A DNA stretch of 64,000 bases from Datnioides undecimradiatus (GCA_008933995.1 WARS01002753.1:434001-498000), one strand, 5' to 3'; positions 28,121-40,902 are shown, counted from the stretch's first letter. Made by a program: numbers and translations. Notes: a model not told the origin generated them from the sequence alone.

Positions 28121-29050
28121 CAGTTTTGCTGCTGACGTCGTCATTAATGTGCCCGAAGCAAAGTGATGCAGTGCTGTAACACGTCCAGGAAGAGTAATGA
28201 CTATTATTCTGTTTCTATTTTCTTTATATTATGAAAAATACCTTAAGTGTAGAGTTAGTTTTCTCTTTTGTGGAGGTTTTGTCACTAACTCTGATGAAAA
28301 CTATGAGATGCAGCTGAGAGCTCCTGGAAAAACTAGTAAGTGATCTTGAGTTAAGGGTGTCATCGCCGTCTCCGTGAAGTTATTGTCTGGCCTTTTTTAA
28401 TAACTGCTGGGAGAATCTGAGCAGCATTATAATTCAGTTCTGCACAGATGGCGGGGAGCAGAAGTCAAAGCGTGTGACGGGGTTAAGAGAAGGGTTACAA
28501 TAAATGCTGCATTCATTAACTGTCAGAAAAATCTAAATTCAGCCTAACTCACATGGGTGCGTGCATGACTCAGCAATGTTTTGATTACCGAGGCAAAGTG
28601 GGCTGAACTTACAAGGACAAAGATCATAAAGTTGACAGTGGACCTGCTGAGGCGTTTAAAGACCAGACTGAACACACCTAAAAGCTCCTTACTACCTGTA
28701 CTTTCATTTGATTGTCTGACCTTATGCGGAAACAGTGAACGAAAGTGTTTTTGTTCTGTGTTTAATCTTAAATTTTTAAATCTTTATTTGCGGATACACG
28801 GGTTATTTTTTAAAAAATATATATACAACTTTTGGTGACTAATTCACTTAAAACTGTTATTACAAAAATCCTGAACGCTCGTTTTTGTCCTGTGTTTTCT
28901 TCGGCTGCTGCATTTTAACTGCGATGCATCATTTGTGAGATAAACAATCATCTGTTTTTATTATTAGCTTCAAGTCCTAAAAGGCGGACTTTGGACGAAA
29001 CCTTGAAAGCAGCATCCCATCTTTCTTCATTTCCTGGAAGGAGGAATCAG
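28121..29050. other. Intergenic between CAD and dnajc5ga
   Basis: About 0.9 kb of AT-rich sequence. The open frame 28581-28838 has no recognisable protein. In mammals SLC30A3 sits in this interval, but no sign of it is seen here. Confidence 0.6.
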
Positions 29051-29246
29051 CCAATCACAGCGCATGTCCTCTGGCAGAGCGAGCCATTCGCGAAGAAGCG
29101 ACCCGGCGGCCACTGCGGGCTATTACCGTACTTCTCTGCCACCGGGCTGATATGAGCCTTTAAATTGAGATTTAAGACATCAAACCGGATGCCTCTATGA
29201 TCCAGCTAACCTTACAGCGCGATATACAGTGTTCAGTTTGCACAAG
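29051..29246 (+). promoter_or_regulatory. Probable dnajc5ga promoter and noncoding exon 1
   Basis: A CCAAT box at 29051-29055 is followed by a GC-rich stretch and then a leader ending CACAAG|GTAAGG at 29246, a strong splice donor. The coding exon's acceptor is at 35421, giving a 5' UTR intron of about 6.2 kb. Family members such as DNAJC5 also have a noncoding first exon, which supports this reading. The transcription start is not fixed. Confidence 0.55.
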
Positions 29247-32200
29247 GTAAGGCATTTCGGTAGTAATAAGTCAGCTAGCGTCCCGTTAGCTAGCCGTGCA
29301 TAGCTGCCACGGTCACGTACGCTGAACTCCATTCAAAAATCTGTCAATTTAAGGTTGCCTCGGTCCTCGAGCAAGGTAGCCTAACTCTGTCAGTGAGAAA
29401 TAAATATAATACAAAATTATTCAAAACATTTTTGTTGAATGTGAGCATGCACATTCATGTTCAAATACACTGAAAGAAACGATTTTTATAAGTGTAACAC
29501 CACAAATTAGAGGGCGGTGGCAGCGATCGGTTGTGCTGGTGAGGATTTGCACTCATGTTGAAATAAATGCTTCAGGTACGTGTTTGGTGCACGCCGAATC
29601 GCATATTACGCAGGGGAAAACCTTTTAGACATATGTAATTTGTACTGTGTTGCACGTACGGGCTGAAAGTCCAGACACAGTCATAAATTGCCAGAAATTC
29701 AAATGCAGTTTGGTCTATCTTTGTCTTGACGCTACAAGCGGGGCTATGTCTGGCTAGCGGGCAGCTTAACGAAACGGGCCACGACTACTATCTGACATTT
29801 TTATACATTTATCAATGAGATCTTAAGATATGATATTTTTACGAGTGCGATATCACGTGCTAAACAGTTTGGCTAGCTAACAGAAACACCGGAGCTAACG
29901 TGATACTTTGTTTTGGATAATTACGAAAAGGCAGAGGCAAACAAGCGTCTTAAAGTAAGATTGTTTAAAATTTAGAGTTTTAGCATTTATTTGTGAATGA
30001 ACGGCTGTGAAATAGAAAGTATTTCTCCATGTGCGGGGCAGATTAGCAAAGGATTAGGGCTCCACAAGGACAAACAGACGACAATCACGCGGCACTCCTC
30101 CTTCCGTTATCCCGGAGCCGGCGCGTGCGTCCGATCACAACATCACCGTGTCGCCTGTCTGCGAAGGTGCGCGTTTGCGTAGTTTAACACGGGCTCAACG
30201 GTCGCAAGAGAATAACACACCTAAACTGGTGAAACTCGGTGATCGGGATCTGTAGCGTGATGTCACATTCACGCCTGATCTAATGACCCAATTATTGAAA
30301 ATGAGCTTTTGTGCTCCTGAGTGGAGATTGACAGGATGCTGTTTGCGCCTCCTCAACCAAAATCAGTCATTCAGATCATTTAGATTATAGGTGATACTGT
30401 TGCAGTAAGTCAGAGGTCCAGGTTAGGAGGTTTGGTGCTTTTGCAAGACCCCTGGTCCTATCATGACCGCCTGGCCCACAGACTGCACATGCATTGAACA
30501 TACATGCAGGGTGTGATGTGTCTGCACGGTTGCATGTTTAAAACCCAACCAGTATGCCCATATGTTAACACGATGAACCAGCGCGATTAGCAGATTGAGC
30601 TGATTTCCCATCGTTTTGACCATAATCGAGTGCAGCATTACAGCTCCACCATGCTGTGGCGTAAACACCTACAGGTGCAGAGTTTAACAAACAAACCGCG
30701 GGTATCTCATTCTGTTTGATTTGGCCCCTGTGACACAGATAGGCGCTGATTTGTCACATATGCAGAAAGCTTCGGGCGCGCTGTCTTGATAATCAGCTTA
30801 TAATCATGCACAACTGATACAGCCCCACAGGTCACACCCGTGCTTCTCAACAGACATTTAGGAAACATGCAGCTTGCATGCATTTTAGAGGTTGATATTG
30901 ATATTTGGGAGCTGGGAAAAGGGGGAAATCTGAAAATATATCATCTGAAATATGTATATTTGTAAGCATAAACCTTGATCAGGGAGCCGAATTAAAGTGG
31001 ATTAAAACAGGACATTTAGCTATTAAAATAACCTCAAACATACAGCATGTTTGGCTTTACTGTGCTGCAACTTATCATTTACTATACACACAGTAAACAT
31101 ACTATAAGCTAATATTAGGCGAGCTCTACATCTAGCTATGTTCTCCATATGTGTAATCTATATAATGGTTTTACTTCAGCACACATAAATTTGACTTTTG
31201 TTGTTTGTAAGACATAAGAAATGAGTGTTTTACCTGCATTGAACATATATTTTATATTGTTTATAGTCTTATTCTAACATGTATGTAAAGCAGCTTTGCA
31301 CTGACTTGCACTCAGGCCCTCGTGGCGACTTCGCGCACAAGGCTCGTGCTCGTAGCTCCCGCCGTTTTGCGACAGTTTGGCTCATGTTTATGGGAATAAA
31401 GCGGAACTGGAGACGCGGCAAGCTGTTTGCGATTGTTATTTATAACAACAGGAGCTATTCTGAGACCCGCAGCGTCAGTAGCGTCTATCTTAAGAGCTGT
31501 TGCCCTCTGTCCGCGCCTGATTTGCCTAATTTGTGGATTTTTATCTGACAGGCGTCTTTGGTGTCTGTAGAGTTTCTCTGCTAATAATAGACTTTTTCTT
31601 TAAAAAAATGATCATTTAAGTTTCTAAATCTGGAGCCGAGCCGCAGAGTAAGTCATTTATTACTGATTATATTGAGCTACAGCCTTGAAATGGGTCTTTT
31701 AAACTGGCTGAGCGGCTCTTTCTAAATGTTTCAGCCAGGGTTCACCTTCATATGACTCACTGTAGGACCAAAGAGATGGAGAATGAGTGTGTTTTCGTTT
31801 GTTTTCCTTTTTAAATGCAGTTTTTCCCTGTTAGGTGGGGTTTCTGCAGCCTTTCCCATCACCGTATTCGCTTTTTGCAAGCATCAAGTTTGGCTTTGAC
31901 ACACTCTTGCATGCTTTTATTCATAAAACTACACGATTGATTAGGAGTACACCGATCAGACCAGCTCATGTTTCCGTTTTCCTGCAGCACGGCCTCGGTT
32001 TTGTTCGATCTAAGTGATCTCAACGCACGCAGGAAGTTTGATTCCCTGGGTTTCCGCCGCTGCGCCTCAGCTGACAGCCTTGCAGCCAATAAAGCGGCTA
32101 AATTTAGCTAAATGTCTGCACTTCATAAAGGCTGCTGCACAAAAGACTCACAGTCTGGAGACAAAAGACTCTGTCTGTGGCTTCAGTGGCTGTACTGGAG

Positions 32201-34079
32201 CGTGTGTGTGTGTGTGTGTGGTGGTGGTTTATTTTCATATCGTCCGTCCTGTTAGCGAGATAAATGAGAAGCGTTTGCATGCACACACTGTTTTAAAGCC
32301 CCGCGACGGCCGCAGTCAGCTAATAAACCTAATAGACCCGCTGGATCGATGGCTCCCGTGTGAGCCGCGGCCTGACGTGCTGATCGCTGCAGACCCGTCT
32401 GTGCAGCAGCAGCCCCCCCCTCCCTCATGGTCTAAGCAGCACGTTTGGACAGTTTACAGCATGTACGGCAGCTCTGTTGGCCCGAGCGGCGGAGCCATCT
32501 GTGCCCGCAGCGTCTCCATCATCCGAGGATAACAGCGGCCTCTCTGACGGCGCCGCTGCGGGCTTTGCTTCAGTCAGTGATTCGGTGCCCTGTGCAGCGC
32601 AGAGGTGACCGAAATGTCACTGGAATAGCTGCTGTCTGGGCTCCAGCAGATCACTGTCTTCATCAGTCAGACTGCAGATTATTCTCTGTTAATCAATGAA
32701 GCGTTTGAGCTTTGAAACCATCAGGAAGTTGTGATGTCGTGAAGGGAGAGCAGCCAGTCCTTCGCTCTCTGGGCTGGAAACATCAAGTTCTTGAGCATCT
32801 CCGGCCTTTTTGAATCATTCATGATGCTGTTGTGTAAATATGTTGAATGTAAGCATCTTCATGGCTGCACTTGTGGACGGAACCCCCCCCCCACATCGCC
32901 CCAGGTTACCCGCTCTACCCAGCTCTGTCACGTGATCTGTAATATTCCCTCATCAGTCCCGTCGGACGGAGACTCTGGGACCTCTCTCACATCCACTCAT
33001 CTCTGTCCCGACAGAGGAGTTTATGTGTTTCCACACCTCTGATGACACCTGTGTCCATTAAAACGCGCGTTAGCGGCGCGCGGCTTACTTTCTGTTTCCC
33101 CCAACAGGCTCTTTGACTAATCGGATGAGGGACAGTGGAGGCAAAGCTGCTTTCTCCTGCACGGCCGCAGAGCAGCACGCAGAATTTTATTCACGTTTCA
33201 TGTCATTAAACCGCAAAAAAAAGAGACGTTTTCGGCAGAAAGCGCCGTCAGGACGCACATTTGGTGTTGTGACCGAATGAAAGTGGCGTGGATGTGAGCA
33301 CGGGCGCGCGCTGTTTGCCAAATTTAAGGTTTGAGGAGCAAATTTTATAAAAAAATTTTTTTTTGCTGCAGCAGCTGGAGAAACTGCCGCAACCTCTCTG
33401 CATCTGTTAATGTCGTGACTGTTGGAGCTCAAACCGCTCATGTTGATTAATAATAATAATAATAAAGCCGTCCAGATGTTGCAGGAAGAAATTAAACTTT
33501 AATTTCAACAAATCATAGTAAAAATTGATGTTTATGCTGTTGGGTTTTTTTATTTTTTGAAGCAAATATGCACATTAAGTGTCTAAGATGACTAATTATT
33601 CATTATTTTCCAGCCAATCAGTGAAGGGCAACACTGGAGCAGGCCTCTTTGATTCTAACCTGCCATTCACCTGTAAAGGGAAAACAGTCCCTGGTGTAAC
33701 AGGTGCTGCTGAAAACTGTAAATTGATTTATTTATTTATTTATTTTAAAGTCAATAATTTACTTTTTTCCTTATTTATTCTTAAAAGTCCCTTTTTCTGA
33801 TTTTCTGACTTTCAGATTTAGCGTAATAGGAAACACAATCATGTGTTTTGGGCAAAAAGCAGCAGTTTGAAGAGGTTTTCTGAGCTGCAGCTCGTGGAAA
33901 CTGTTGCACATTTCTGTGTTCCTTGATAGACTAATTAGTTCATTAGTTTAAAAACTAAACAGATTTAATTAAAGGAAGTGACGGTTCTTCAGTTGAGCTG
34001 CAGTCTGCCTTCTTTATCTGAGCAGCCACAATAAACAGGAGTAACTGATGACTCTGAAACAACAAGGCTCTGTTCATGC

Positions 34080-34155
34080 GGCTCCAGCTCCGGCTCCGGC
34101 TCCAGCTCCGGCTCCAGCTCCAGCTCCAGCTCCGGCTCCGGCTGCAGCTCCAGCC
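34080..34155. repeat. (GCTCCG/GCTCCA)n minisatellite
   Basis: About a dozen hexamer units alternating GGCTCC and AGCTCC, slightly degenerate at the right end. Confidence 0.9.
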
Positions 34156-34320
34156 GGGGTCACTCTGTGATGTGTAATAATTGCAAAAGGTCTGAGTTTG
34201 TTTTTGGTTTTAATCCCGTGCAAATCTGCTCACTTTGTAATATTTAAAGCAAACAAATCCGACCATATGCCAGGAAACATGTCCGACGCTGCGAGTATTT
34301 ATTTATTTCTGCGCTTTCGA

Positions 34321-34512
34321 GGACTCCCTGCTCCTCCTGCTCTCCCTGCTCCTCCTGCTCCTCCTGCTCCTCCTGCTCCTCCTGCTCTCCCTGCTTCTCC
34401 TGCTTCTCCTGCTCCTCCTGCTCCTCCTGCTCTCCCTGCTCCTCCTGCTCTCCCTGCTCCTCCTGCTCCTCCTGCTCCTCCTGCTCTCCCTGCTCCTCCT
34501 GCTCTCCCTGTG
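34321..34512. repeat. (TGCTCCTCC)/(TGCTCTCCC) tandem array
   Basis: About 190 bp of tightly related TGCTCC-type units. It creates long spurious frames (Ala-Pro-Pro on the plus strand, Arg-Ser on the minus strand). It is a simple repeat within the dnajc5ga 5' UTR intron. Confidence 0.92.
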
Positions 34513-34618
34513 CTCGTGTCTGTGGTCCAGTCTCATGGAGGCTGCGGATTGTGGGTCTGTCTGCGGCTCAGACGCTGCAGTTTAGATCTGTGGACACTTT
34601 CAGCTGAGTTTGTTGTGG

Positions 34619-34645
34619 TGTGTGTGTGTGTGTGTGTGTGTGTGT
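34619..34645. repeat. (GT)n microsatellite
   Basis: About 13 GT units in dnajc5ga intron 1. A second run occurs at 34777-34801. Confidence 0.9.
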
Positions 34646-35430
34646 TGGGCTGTCTGGACAGAGTCTGACCAGGACATTGGCCCTCTCTGACATGGACTCG
34701 GACGGGTAATCTGTGAGATCAGCAAAATGTAATCTTCTTTAGTCAACGAGCCGCGCAGCATTATTTGTGCGACTGAGTGTGTGTGTGTGTGTGTGTGTGT
34801 TTCTCTGTAGTAGCCACCGTTCAACAGAAACCCCTCTGTATGTTGTAACTGTGACGCACTGATGCCGAGCTGTTGCACGTCACTGAAAGCCATTTCCCTG
34901 CAGGTGTGAGTCTCTGTCCCATCAGGGGCGTGACAGTTGTAACTAAGTGTAGCAGTTAGCTAAAGGTTTTGTGTTGCAGTAAGAGAGTGAAGTGTGATGT
35001 GTGCATGTAATTCAGTCTGATGCTCAGAAACAACACATTTAAAGGGTTTTTGCCTCTCATCTGAACTCCGATAACCGTTTTTAACCGTTTAGCACGGTAA
35101 CAGCGTGATGAACTGCGGTGATACGTTGTGTTGCAGCGGCGTGCGTGGAAATGTGACGTTTCACCTCGGTTTTCATCAGTTTCAGCTGAAGATCTGCCAG
35201 GAAGGAGGGTTCGGGTGGAGCACGCAGGTGGTTTATATGGGAGTTGAGGTCGTAATCCCGGTGTTTGCCGACAGGAGGAGGAACAGGAAGAGCTCCTCCT
35301 TATGTCTCACGGCGACGTCTTTGGGTCTTTGCTCCAGATTATACAGCAGGGCTGGGGGACGGCGAAACGAAGCCTTTCCGGTTAAACTCTGAATCATGCA
35401 ACATCTCGCTGGTCGTTTCAGAGGTGAGCC

Positions 35431-38400
35431 ATGGCTGAACCGAACCCCTCCCGCCCCCAGAGGAAGATGTCCACAGCCGGGGAGAGCGTGTACAAGGTGC
35501 TAGGGCTGGAGAAAGGCGCGTCGGCTGAGGACATCAAGAAGGCGTACAGGTGAGCGGCGCGAGCGTTCGCTAAGCTGAATTATTACTGCAATTAAGCCGC
35601 CTCCTCACAAAGGATTACATCTTCAGAGCGTGCAGCACGACTGCGGTGTGTTTCCTAAACCCTCTGCCTCAGTGTGAGCTCCTGCAGCTGCACGTTCCCC
35701 CTTCTTACGTGGTCGGACTACTCACACAGCTGCTGCTCAGGCGCGTTTCGCTAAAAAGCAGATTTCTGTTCGCTCGAGTGGACACAAGCCGATATAAAAG
35801 CATCAGTTGACAAATAATTAGTTTCGTGGTATGAGTAGTCTTTTGGAATAATTGATAATGTGGATTTTTAATTTAATAATAAGAATAAAGAATAAATTTA
35901 TAAAGAGCTTGGCTGTTCCGAGGTTAAAACAGGATTAACATTTGAAGGCAGAGCCAGTGTTTACAAACACACGTGGAATAATAAAATAAATAATAAGATA
36001 ATTGATCAGAATCATTAAACTGATGATAAAGCTGATAAAACATTACAAATAAACCAAGTGGTGGCGGAAATGAGTGGAAGGCTTCTGTAAAACCATGTTT
36101 TCTGAAGTGATGCTGCAGGAATAATCTGCAAACATGAGCCCCAGTTTACAAGTTACTGAAGGATGCCATATAAATACAAAAAAAAGCCTCAGACAGTCGA
36201 GAATATTTGACTTTTTTGTGTGAAAACGTCGTAAAAAAATCAGATTAATTGACTCTGAAAGCAGCCGATTGGCTAATGATTGGTTTTGGCTCTAATTGTT
36301 TAATGAATTTCGTGTCAGTCAGCTGATCGATCGCTGTTCCTCTGGTGGGGGAACCCTGTTCAGTGCTGGTTTTGTTTGTTGTTTGTTGTTTTTCCCTCAT
36401 TTGCCTTCGCTGTTTGAGTTTCCCTCGCGTCTCCCGGCAGGAAGCTCGCGCTGAAGTACCACCCGGACAAGAACCCGGACAACCCGGAGGCGGCGGAGAA
36501 GTTCAAGGAGATCAACAACGCCAACTCCATTTTAAACGATGAGACCAAGAGGAAGATCTATGACGAGTACGGCTCCATGGGCCTCTACGTGTCCGAGCAG
36601 TTCGGGGAGGAGAGCGTCAAATATTACTTCCTCATGTCCAAATGGTGGTTCAAGGTCGGTCTTTGAGCTTTAAAGGAGCCGCTTTTTCCTTCCGCCCAGT
36701 TAAAGCTGCGCGTTTCACCGTTCTAAGGGCTTTTTTCAGTTAAGTCGCTTTGTTTTAAGGGGTTTTTTTTTGTGCACCGGCGGCATAAAAATCGCTGGGT
36801 TCTCCTCTCAGTGCGGCCCATCGGTCTGTCACGCGATCGACGTGTCACCGCACATACCTTTGACCATAAAACCAGAGAGTAGCATCAGGTTTCTGCCTCA
36901 TTCCTCAACAAAGCACATGTTTATGTCTTCATCAGTGCAGGGAAGAAGGTCGAGTTTCACCTTTTCAGTTGTAAATAAGTGAATAAATGCTGTGTTCTGT
37001 CCAAATGAGTCTTCAGACAGACTGTAGTTTATAAATGTGGCGGCGGGCTACCTGCCTCGGTGGCTTCCTGTCCTCGTGTGTGATCACTGCGCTGCTTTTA
37101 CACCATAGAGGAACCGAAACGTGGTTGAAACGTCCGCGCGGCCTGGTTTGTCCTCCTGGTTTTTGCCGTCATGTGACTCGTTGTGGCTTCCTGCAGGGCC
37201 TGGTCGTGTGCTGCACGCTGTTCACGTGCTGCTGCTGCTGCTGCTGCTGCTGTTTCTGCTGCGGCAAGTGCAAGCCGCCCGACGACGATGAGAACTACCA
37301 GTACGTCGACCCCGAGGACCTGGAGGCCCAAATCAAAGCGGAGCAGGACGGAGGTGAGCGGGACTCTGGCGCAGACGCTGCGCCTCACACTGATGTCGTA
37401 CATGTTCTCATCTGCAGGGTTTGTTTGTTTGCTTTGTGATCGATCTCTGCACGTTCAGGATACAGCTGAGGCTCAACGCCGCATCGACCACCTCCCATCA
37501 TCCAAATAACACACGCACTGGGTTTATAGATCGACGCGGGCAGGGAACCGGAGCCGCTAACGGCTGCGCGGCTGTACGAACACGATACACTCTTTGCTGG
37601 AGGTTGCACACTGTCACGTCACAATGAAGTTTAGGAATGAACATCTCGGTCGTGGAGATCCTCAGTATTTAACAAAGGGGCGTGTGTGTTGCTCCTGGCT
37701 GTTCCTCCGCTCTGGGTCTGGGTTTTCATTGAGCCTGGACGAGAGCTGAACATGTTGGACTCACTGGTCCGTTCACGCTTCAGGGATAATCGGTGGTTTT
37801 TTATGTAGTCGCTCTGCTTTGAGGAGGAAAACGTGAAATGACCCGTTTGGGCTTCAACAATTTGAGCTTTTCCAGACTTTTCCTTTTTTAAGTGTTGTCT
37901 TTCTGGCCTGTTTACCAAAGTTCCAGTGAAGCCGCCGCGGGAACAACATGTTTTCCTTGTTGTTTGTTGTTTAACTGAAGTTACATCTCGTTGTCATGTC
38001 CCTGAAGTCTCATCTTTGATATTAAGATCTCTCACAGCGGTGACGTTCGCCCCCGGCGTTCAGGCTTTTCTTTGTTCTCTGCATGAATCATCTCTTTATC
38101 AGCTGATGCCGTCCTACTTTTGAAAATCTCTAAATTCAAACAATGCAGCCGTAATTAAACAGCAGCCGCCGCCATACTTCCTGTGCAACGCTAAAATGTA
38201 GCGCAACAGTAGCCGTGGTGGTGTTTGCTAACCTGCCGGCTTGCTAGCGCTGGCTGGCATTAGCCGCCTGTAGGCTGCTGGTGATGGCAGACCAGAGAGT
38301 GTGTTGAATCATCTGAAGCTATTTTGCGAAAGAAAAACAGAAAAACAAAAACAGCAAAAGCACAAACGTTTGATCAGAAAGGCACGTGTTAGCTGCATCG

Positions 38401-39083
38401 TAGCGAAGGCAGGTAACCGGAGCTGAACAGGCCTCAGATCTGATCTGATGAGCAGCCGTTTGACGAGAGGAGAGACGTGCCTCTTTAGTCATATTGTGCA
38501 CAGTGATGATCCTGTAAGAGGAGCACAGTACGGGGTTTTATAGAGACTAGGGATAAGTTCATAGTCCCACGCAGACATGATGGTTGGCTGTGCGACTGCT
38601 CTCCTGCTTTGTTTTGATTTCTCTTTAGTTTCTGTTCCAGTTTCTCCACACGCTGTTTTAAAAGTGACATCATTTCCCAGATGCTGAAAAGATCACACAC
38701 AAAATTCACCGAACACGCATTTTATTTCTTATTAATTCAACTTTCCAGCTGTTTGTTTGTCCAGAAAGTCCTTAATCCCAGTAAAACCACAGCTGCTTGA
38801 CTGACGTGATGTTGATTCATGTTCTGTAGGAGAGTCTCTGTCACAGCAGTGGCTGTAACCGGCTCTCACGCTGCAGGATGTCGTCTCTGCATGCTCCAAC
38901 CCAACAGGTTACACAGTAATCATAGGCCAGCCCACGTCTAATCTGGGTCCAGAGAGCCCAGAAGGCCAGAGCCAGCCCATCCCCCTGCCAATGCCCATGG
39001 CCATGCCTCCAGCCGAGCCCGAGACGCCGAGCAGCCCAGCGGGCGAGGAGAACCCCGGGGAGACCTTACCAGAGTCAAAATGA
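35431..39083 (+). CDS. dnajc5ga: Cysteine-string protein, DNAJC5G-like (J-domain co-chaperone)
   Basis: DNAJC5-family proteins are palmitoylated Hsc70 co-chaperones on secretory and synaptic vesicles. Four coding exons: 35431-35549, 36441-36654, 37197-37353, 38908-39083 (666 nt, 221 aa), all GT-AG. The J domain spans residues about 18-85 with the HPD motif at H47-P48-D49 ([15 protein letters not shown]). S14 in RKMSTAGES matches the PKA site Ser10 of human DNAJC5. The linker [12 protein letters not shown] leads to the cysteine string, residues 116-136, with 14 cysteines including nine in a row (C122-C130). The C-terminal tail is Pro/Glu-rich (VIIGQPTSN... GETLPESK) and differs from DNAJC5's. 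The G-type name rests on synteny (CAD and TRIM54 neighbours) more than on identity. The start has a good Kozak context (GAGCCATGG). Confidence 0.93.
35550..36440 (+). other. dnajc5ga intron 2
   Basis: A 0.9 kb intron after the first coding exon (donor CAG|GTGAGC). AT-rich between 35820 and 36060. No feature is seen. Confidence 0.7.
36655..37196 (+). other. dnajc5ga intron 3
   Basis: A 542-nt intron separating the J domain from the cysteine-string exon. No feature is seen. Confidence 0.7.
37228..37252 (+). repeat. (TGC)n codon tract encoding the cysteine string
   Basis: Eight consecutive TGC codons followed by TGT encode C122-C130. It is a near-pure trinucleotide repeat inside coding sequence and could vary in length between individuals. 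Confidence 0.9.
37354..38907 (+). other. dnajc5ga intron 4
   Basis: A 1.55 kb intron between the cysteine-string exon and the tail exon. Short open frames on both strands have no recognised content. Confidence 0.7.
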
Positions 39084-39652
39084 CTCGTAAGAGCCGCCGT
39101 GCCTCAGTTCATGTGTCCCGCCGTCCGCCCGTGTGTCTCCTGTGAGAGCCTGTCCTCATCCTTGTTGTTTTGCACGTCGACGCTTGTCAGTCGGCTCATC
39201 GCTGCCGCTTCACCCATCCATAACAAACCGCCCGCTCTGCCCAGTAACCTCCGTTCACCGCCCCGCTCATCACCTGCATGTTGCTGTCAGTGTTACGCCA
39301 AGTCACGGCAGTTTGGCTTCAGATGCTGTCGTTACATTCTTGATGAAACGTTGTCATTTGTCAATATTTGTGTCCTCAGAGTCTTTGTCCTGCACGTCCA
39401 CTTCCAGTTTAAAGCCAAACAGACGACTCGTTTCCTGTTTTTGTTGTTTTATTTGCTAATTTTCAGTTTAAATCCCGTCTTTTTAATGAAAACCAGTCAC
39501 GCCGCAGCGTTCCTCTTGGCTGCATGAGCTAATTTGCATTGTAAACGAGCTGAAATGAGCTTTTTTGGATCCGGCAGAGGATCTGGGTTTTTGTCCAACT
39601 GGGTTTCAAAGATGGTAGAAGGAGAACTTTAACTTTGCTTCTCCTCCTGCAG

Positions 39653-39692
39653 GAAAGTGAAGGAGTGGATGAGCCTCAACTAGCGGAAGCAG
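39653..39692 (+). other. Candidate 40-nt downstream exon of dnajc5ga
   Basis: Bounded by a strong polypyrimidine acceptor (TTCTCCTCCTGCAG) and the donor GCAG|GTAGGA. If spliced after 39086 it stays in the frame of the upstream coding exon (EGVDEPQLAEA), past the TGA. It may be a 3' UTR exon or part of a read-through extension. Confidence 0.45.
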
Positions 39693-40868
39693 GTAGGAAA
39701 CATTACTGTGCATCTTATAAACAGTGAAGCATCAAAAACATAAAAGAACCTCAGTGAAGATCGTTTATATTCAGAGTGGAATCAGCCTGCGATCGCTGCT
39801 CCTGTTGAATCTGACGCTTCTCTCCCTCTCCAGCCTCTCGAGCCCACGTTACGATCCAGCCACATTCGACTGCTCCCGGCTGCGCAGACATCCACCAGCC
39901 CCAAAAAGCCGCCAGCCAACCAGACGAGGCCCACACCTCAGCCCCGACACCGCCCCCCACCTCCCTGATCTTCCCACTGGCCCACACCTGCAAGGCGGGC
40001 ACCGAGACGCCCCGTGCCGCCTCCGTGGAAATGCAATCATGGAGGAGCGTTCATGCAAATTAAACTCCCCCGAAGACCCTCAGTGCAAATTTCAGTCCTC
40101 TGTCTCGCTCCGAGCTTGCAACACGCTGCGGCCGAGTCGTTCAGTCATCCAGAAACGGGCTCGGCAACACGCCTGGACTCCTCCACCAATCTGCTCCGGT
40201 CATCCCATTAAAAACCAGTGAGGGCACTGGGCAGGAAGATGGCAGAAAGGGGTGAAATGAGGACGGCAACAACACAGAGAGGTGGTCTTTGTTCCTGATC
40301 CGCTTTCCAGACCAGGACTGGAATTATGTTTGTTATTTTCTCAGTCCCAGCGCTCCCAGTTTCCTCCAGTTTGGACTTTTTTTTTTTTACATGTCTTCCT
40401 TTTAACTTTGTTTTTTCTGGTAAAATGACTGCAGCCTGGAATCGGACGCCACCTGTGACGTGAACACATCATCAGACGCCAGCAGCACCACGACGTGCGC
40501 GTCCCCGCCCCCCTCCGGTTAAACGTTGCATTACCTCCCTCTAACGTTCATCCTTCCGAATAAGCTCTTTGATGCCAAGCGTGGGAGGAGGAACGGAGCG
40601 GAGCTTCTTTTCACATGAACGCACAAATGTAGAAGGGGGGGGCGGAGATCGGAGGTCATGTGACACAGCCGAGGTGACAGATTATGAAATGTGCTAGCCA
40701 AAACCTGGAGCTGGAGATCCAGATCGTGGATCAGGAGTCGAGGCTTCCCTCCCTGACGTGCACGCATTTTAGTCTTTGTTATGGATGCATGCGCTCCTCC
40801 TCCTCCTGACTGTACAGCACCGGGACACACAACACATAAAGGAACTGGCTAACCGCTACAAACACTGG

Positions 40869-40870
<2 letters not shown>

Positions 40871-40901
<31 letters not shown>
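40871..40901. repeat. (AC)n microsatellite
   Basis: About 15 AC units in the dnajc5ga 3' region. Confidence 0.95.

Positions 40902-40902
<1 letters not shown>

Larger units (their letters stand above)
29247..35421 (+). other. dnajc5ga intron 1 (5' UTR intron)
   Basis: A 6.2 kb intron without recognised coding exons. It includes a 25-bp motif shared with CAD intron 1 (about 29325-29349), a GT microsatellite near 32202-32220, the CTCCGG/CTCCAG minisatellite at 34080-34155, the CTCCTGCTC array at 34321-34512, and GT runs at 34619-34645 and 34777-34801. Open frames here are low-complexity or unrecognised. Confidence 0.6.

Noticed and set aside
34303-34536. Arg-Ser-rich frame resembling an SR protein (minus) and an Ala-Pro frame (plus)
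   Set aside because: Both come from the TGCTCC tandem array in the dnajc5ga 5' UTR intron.
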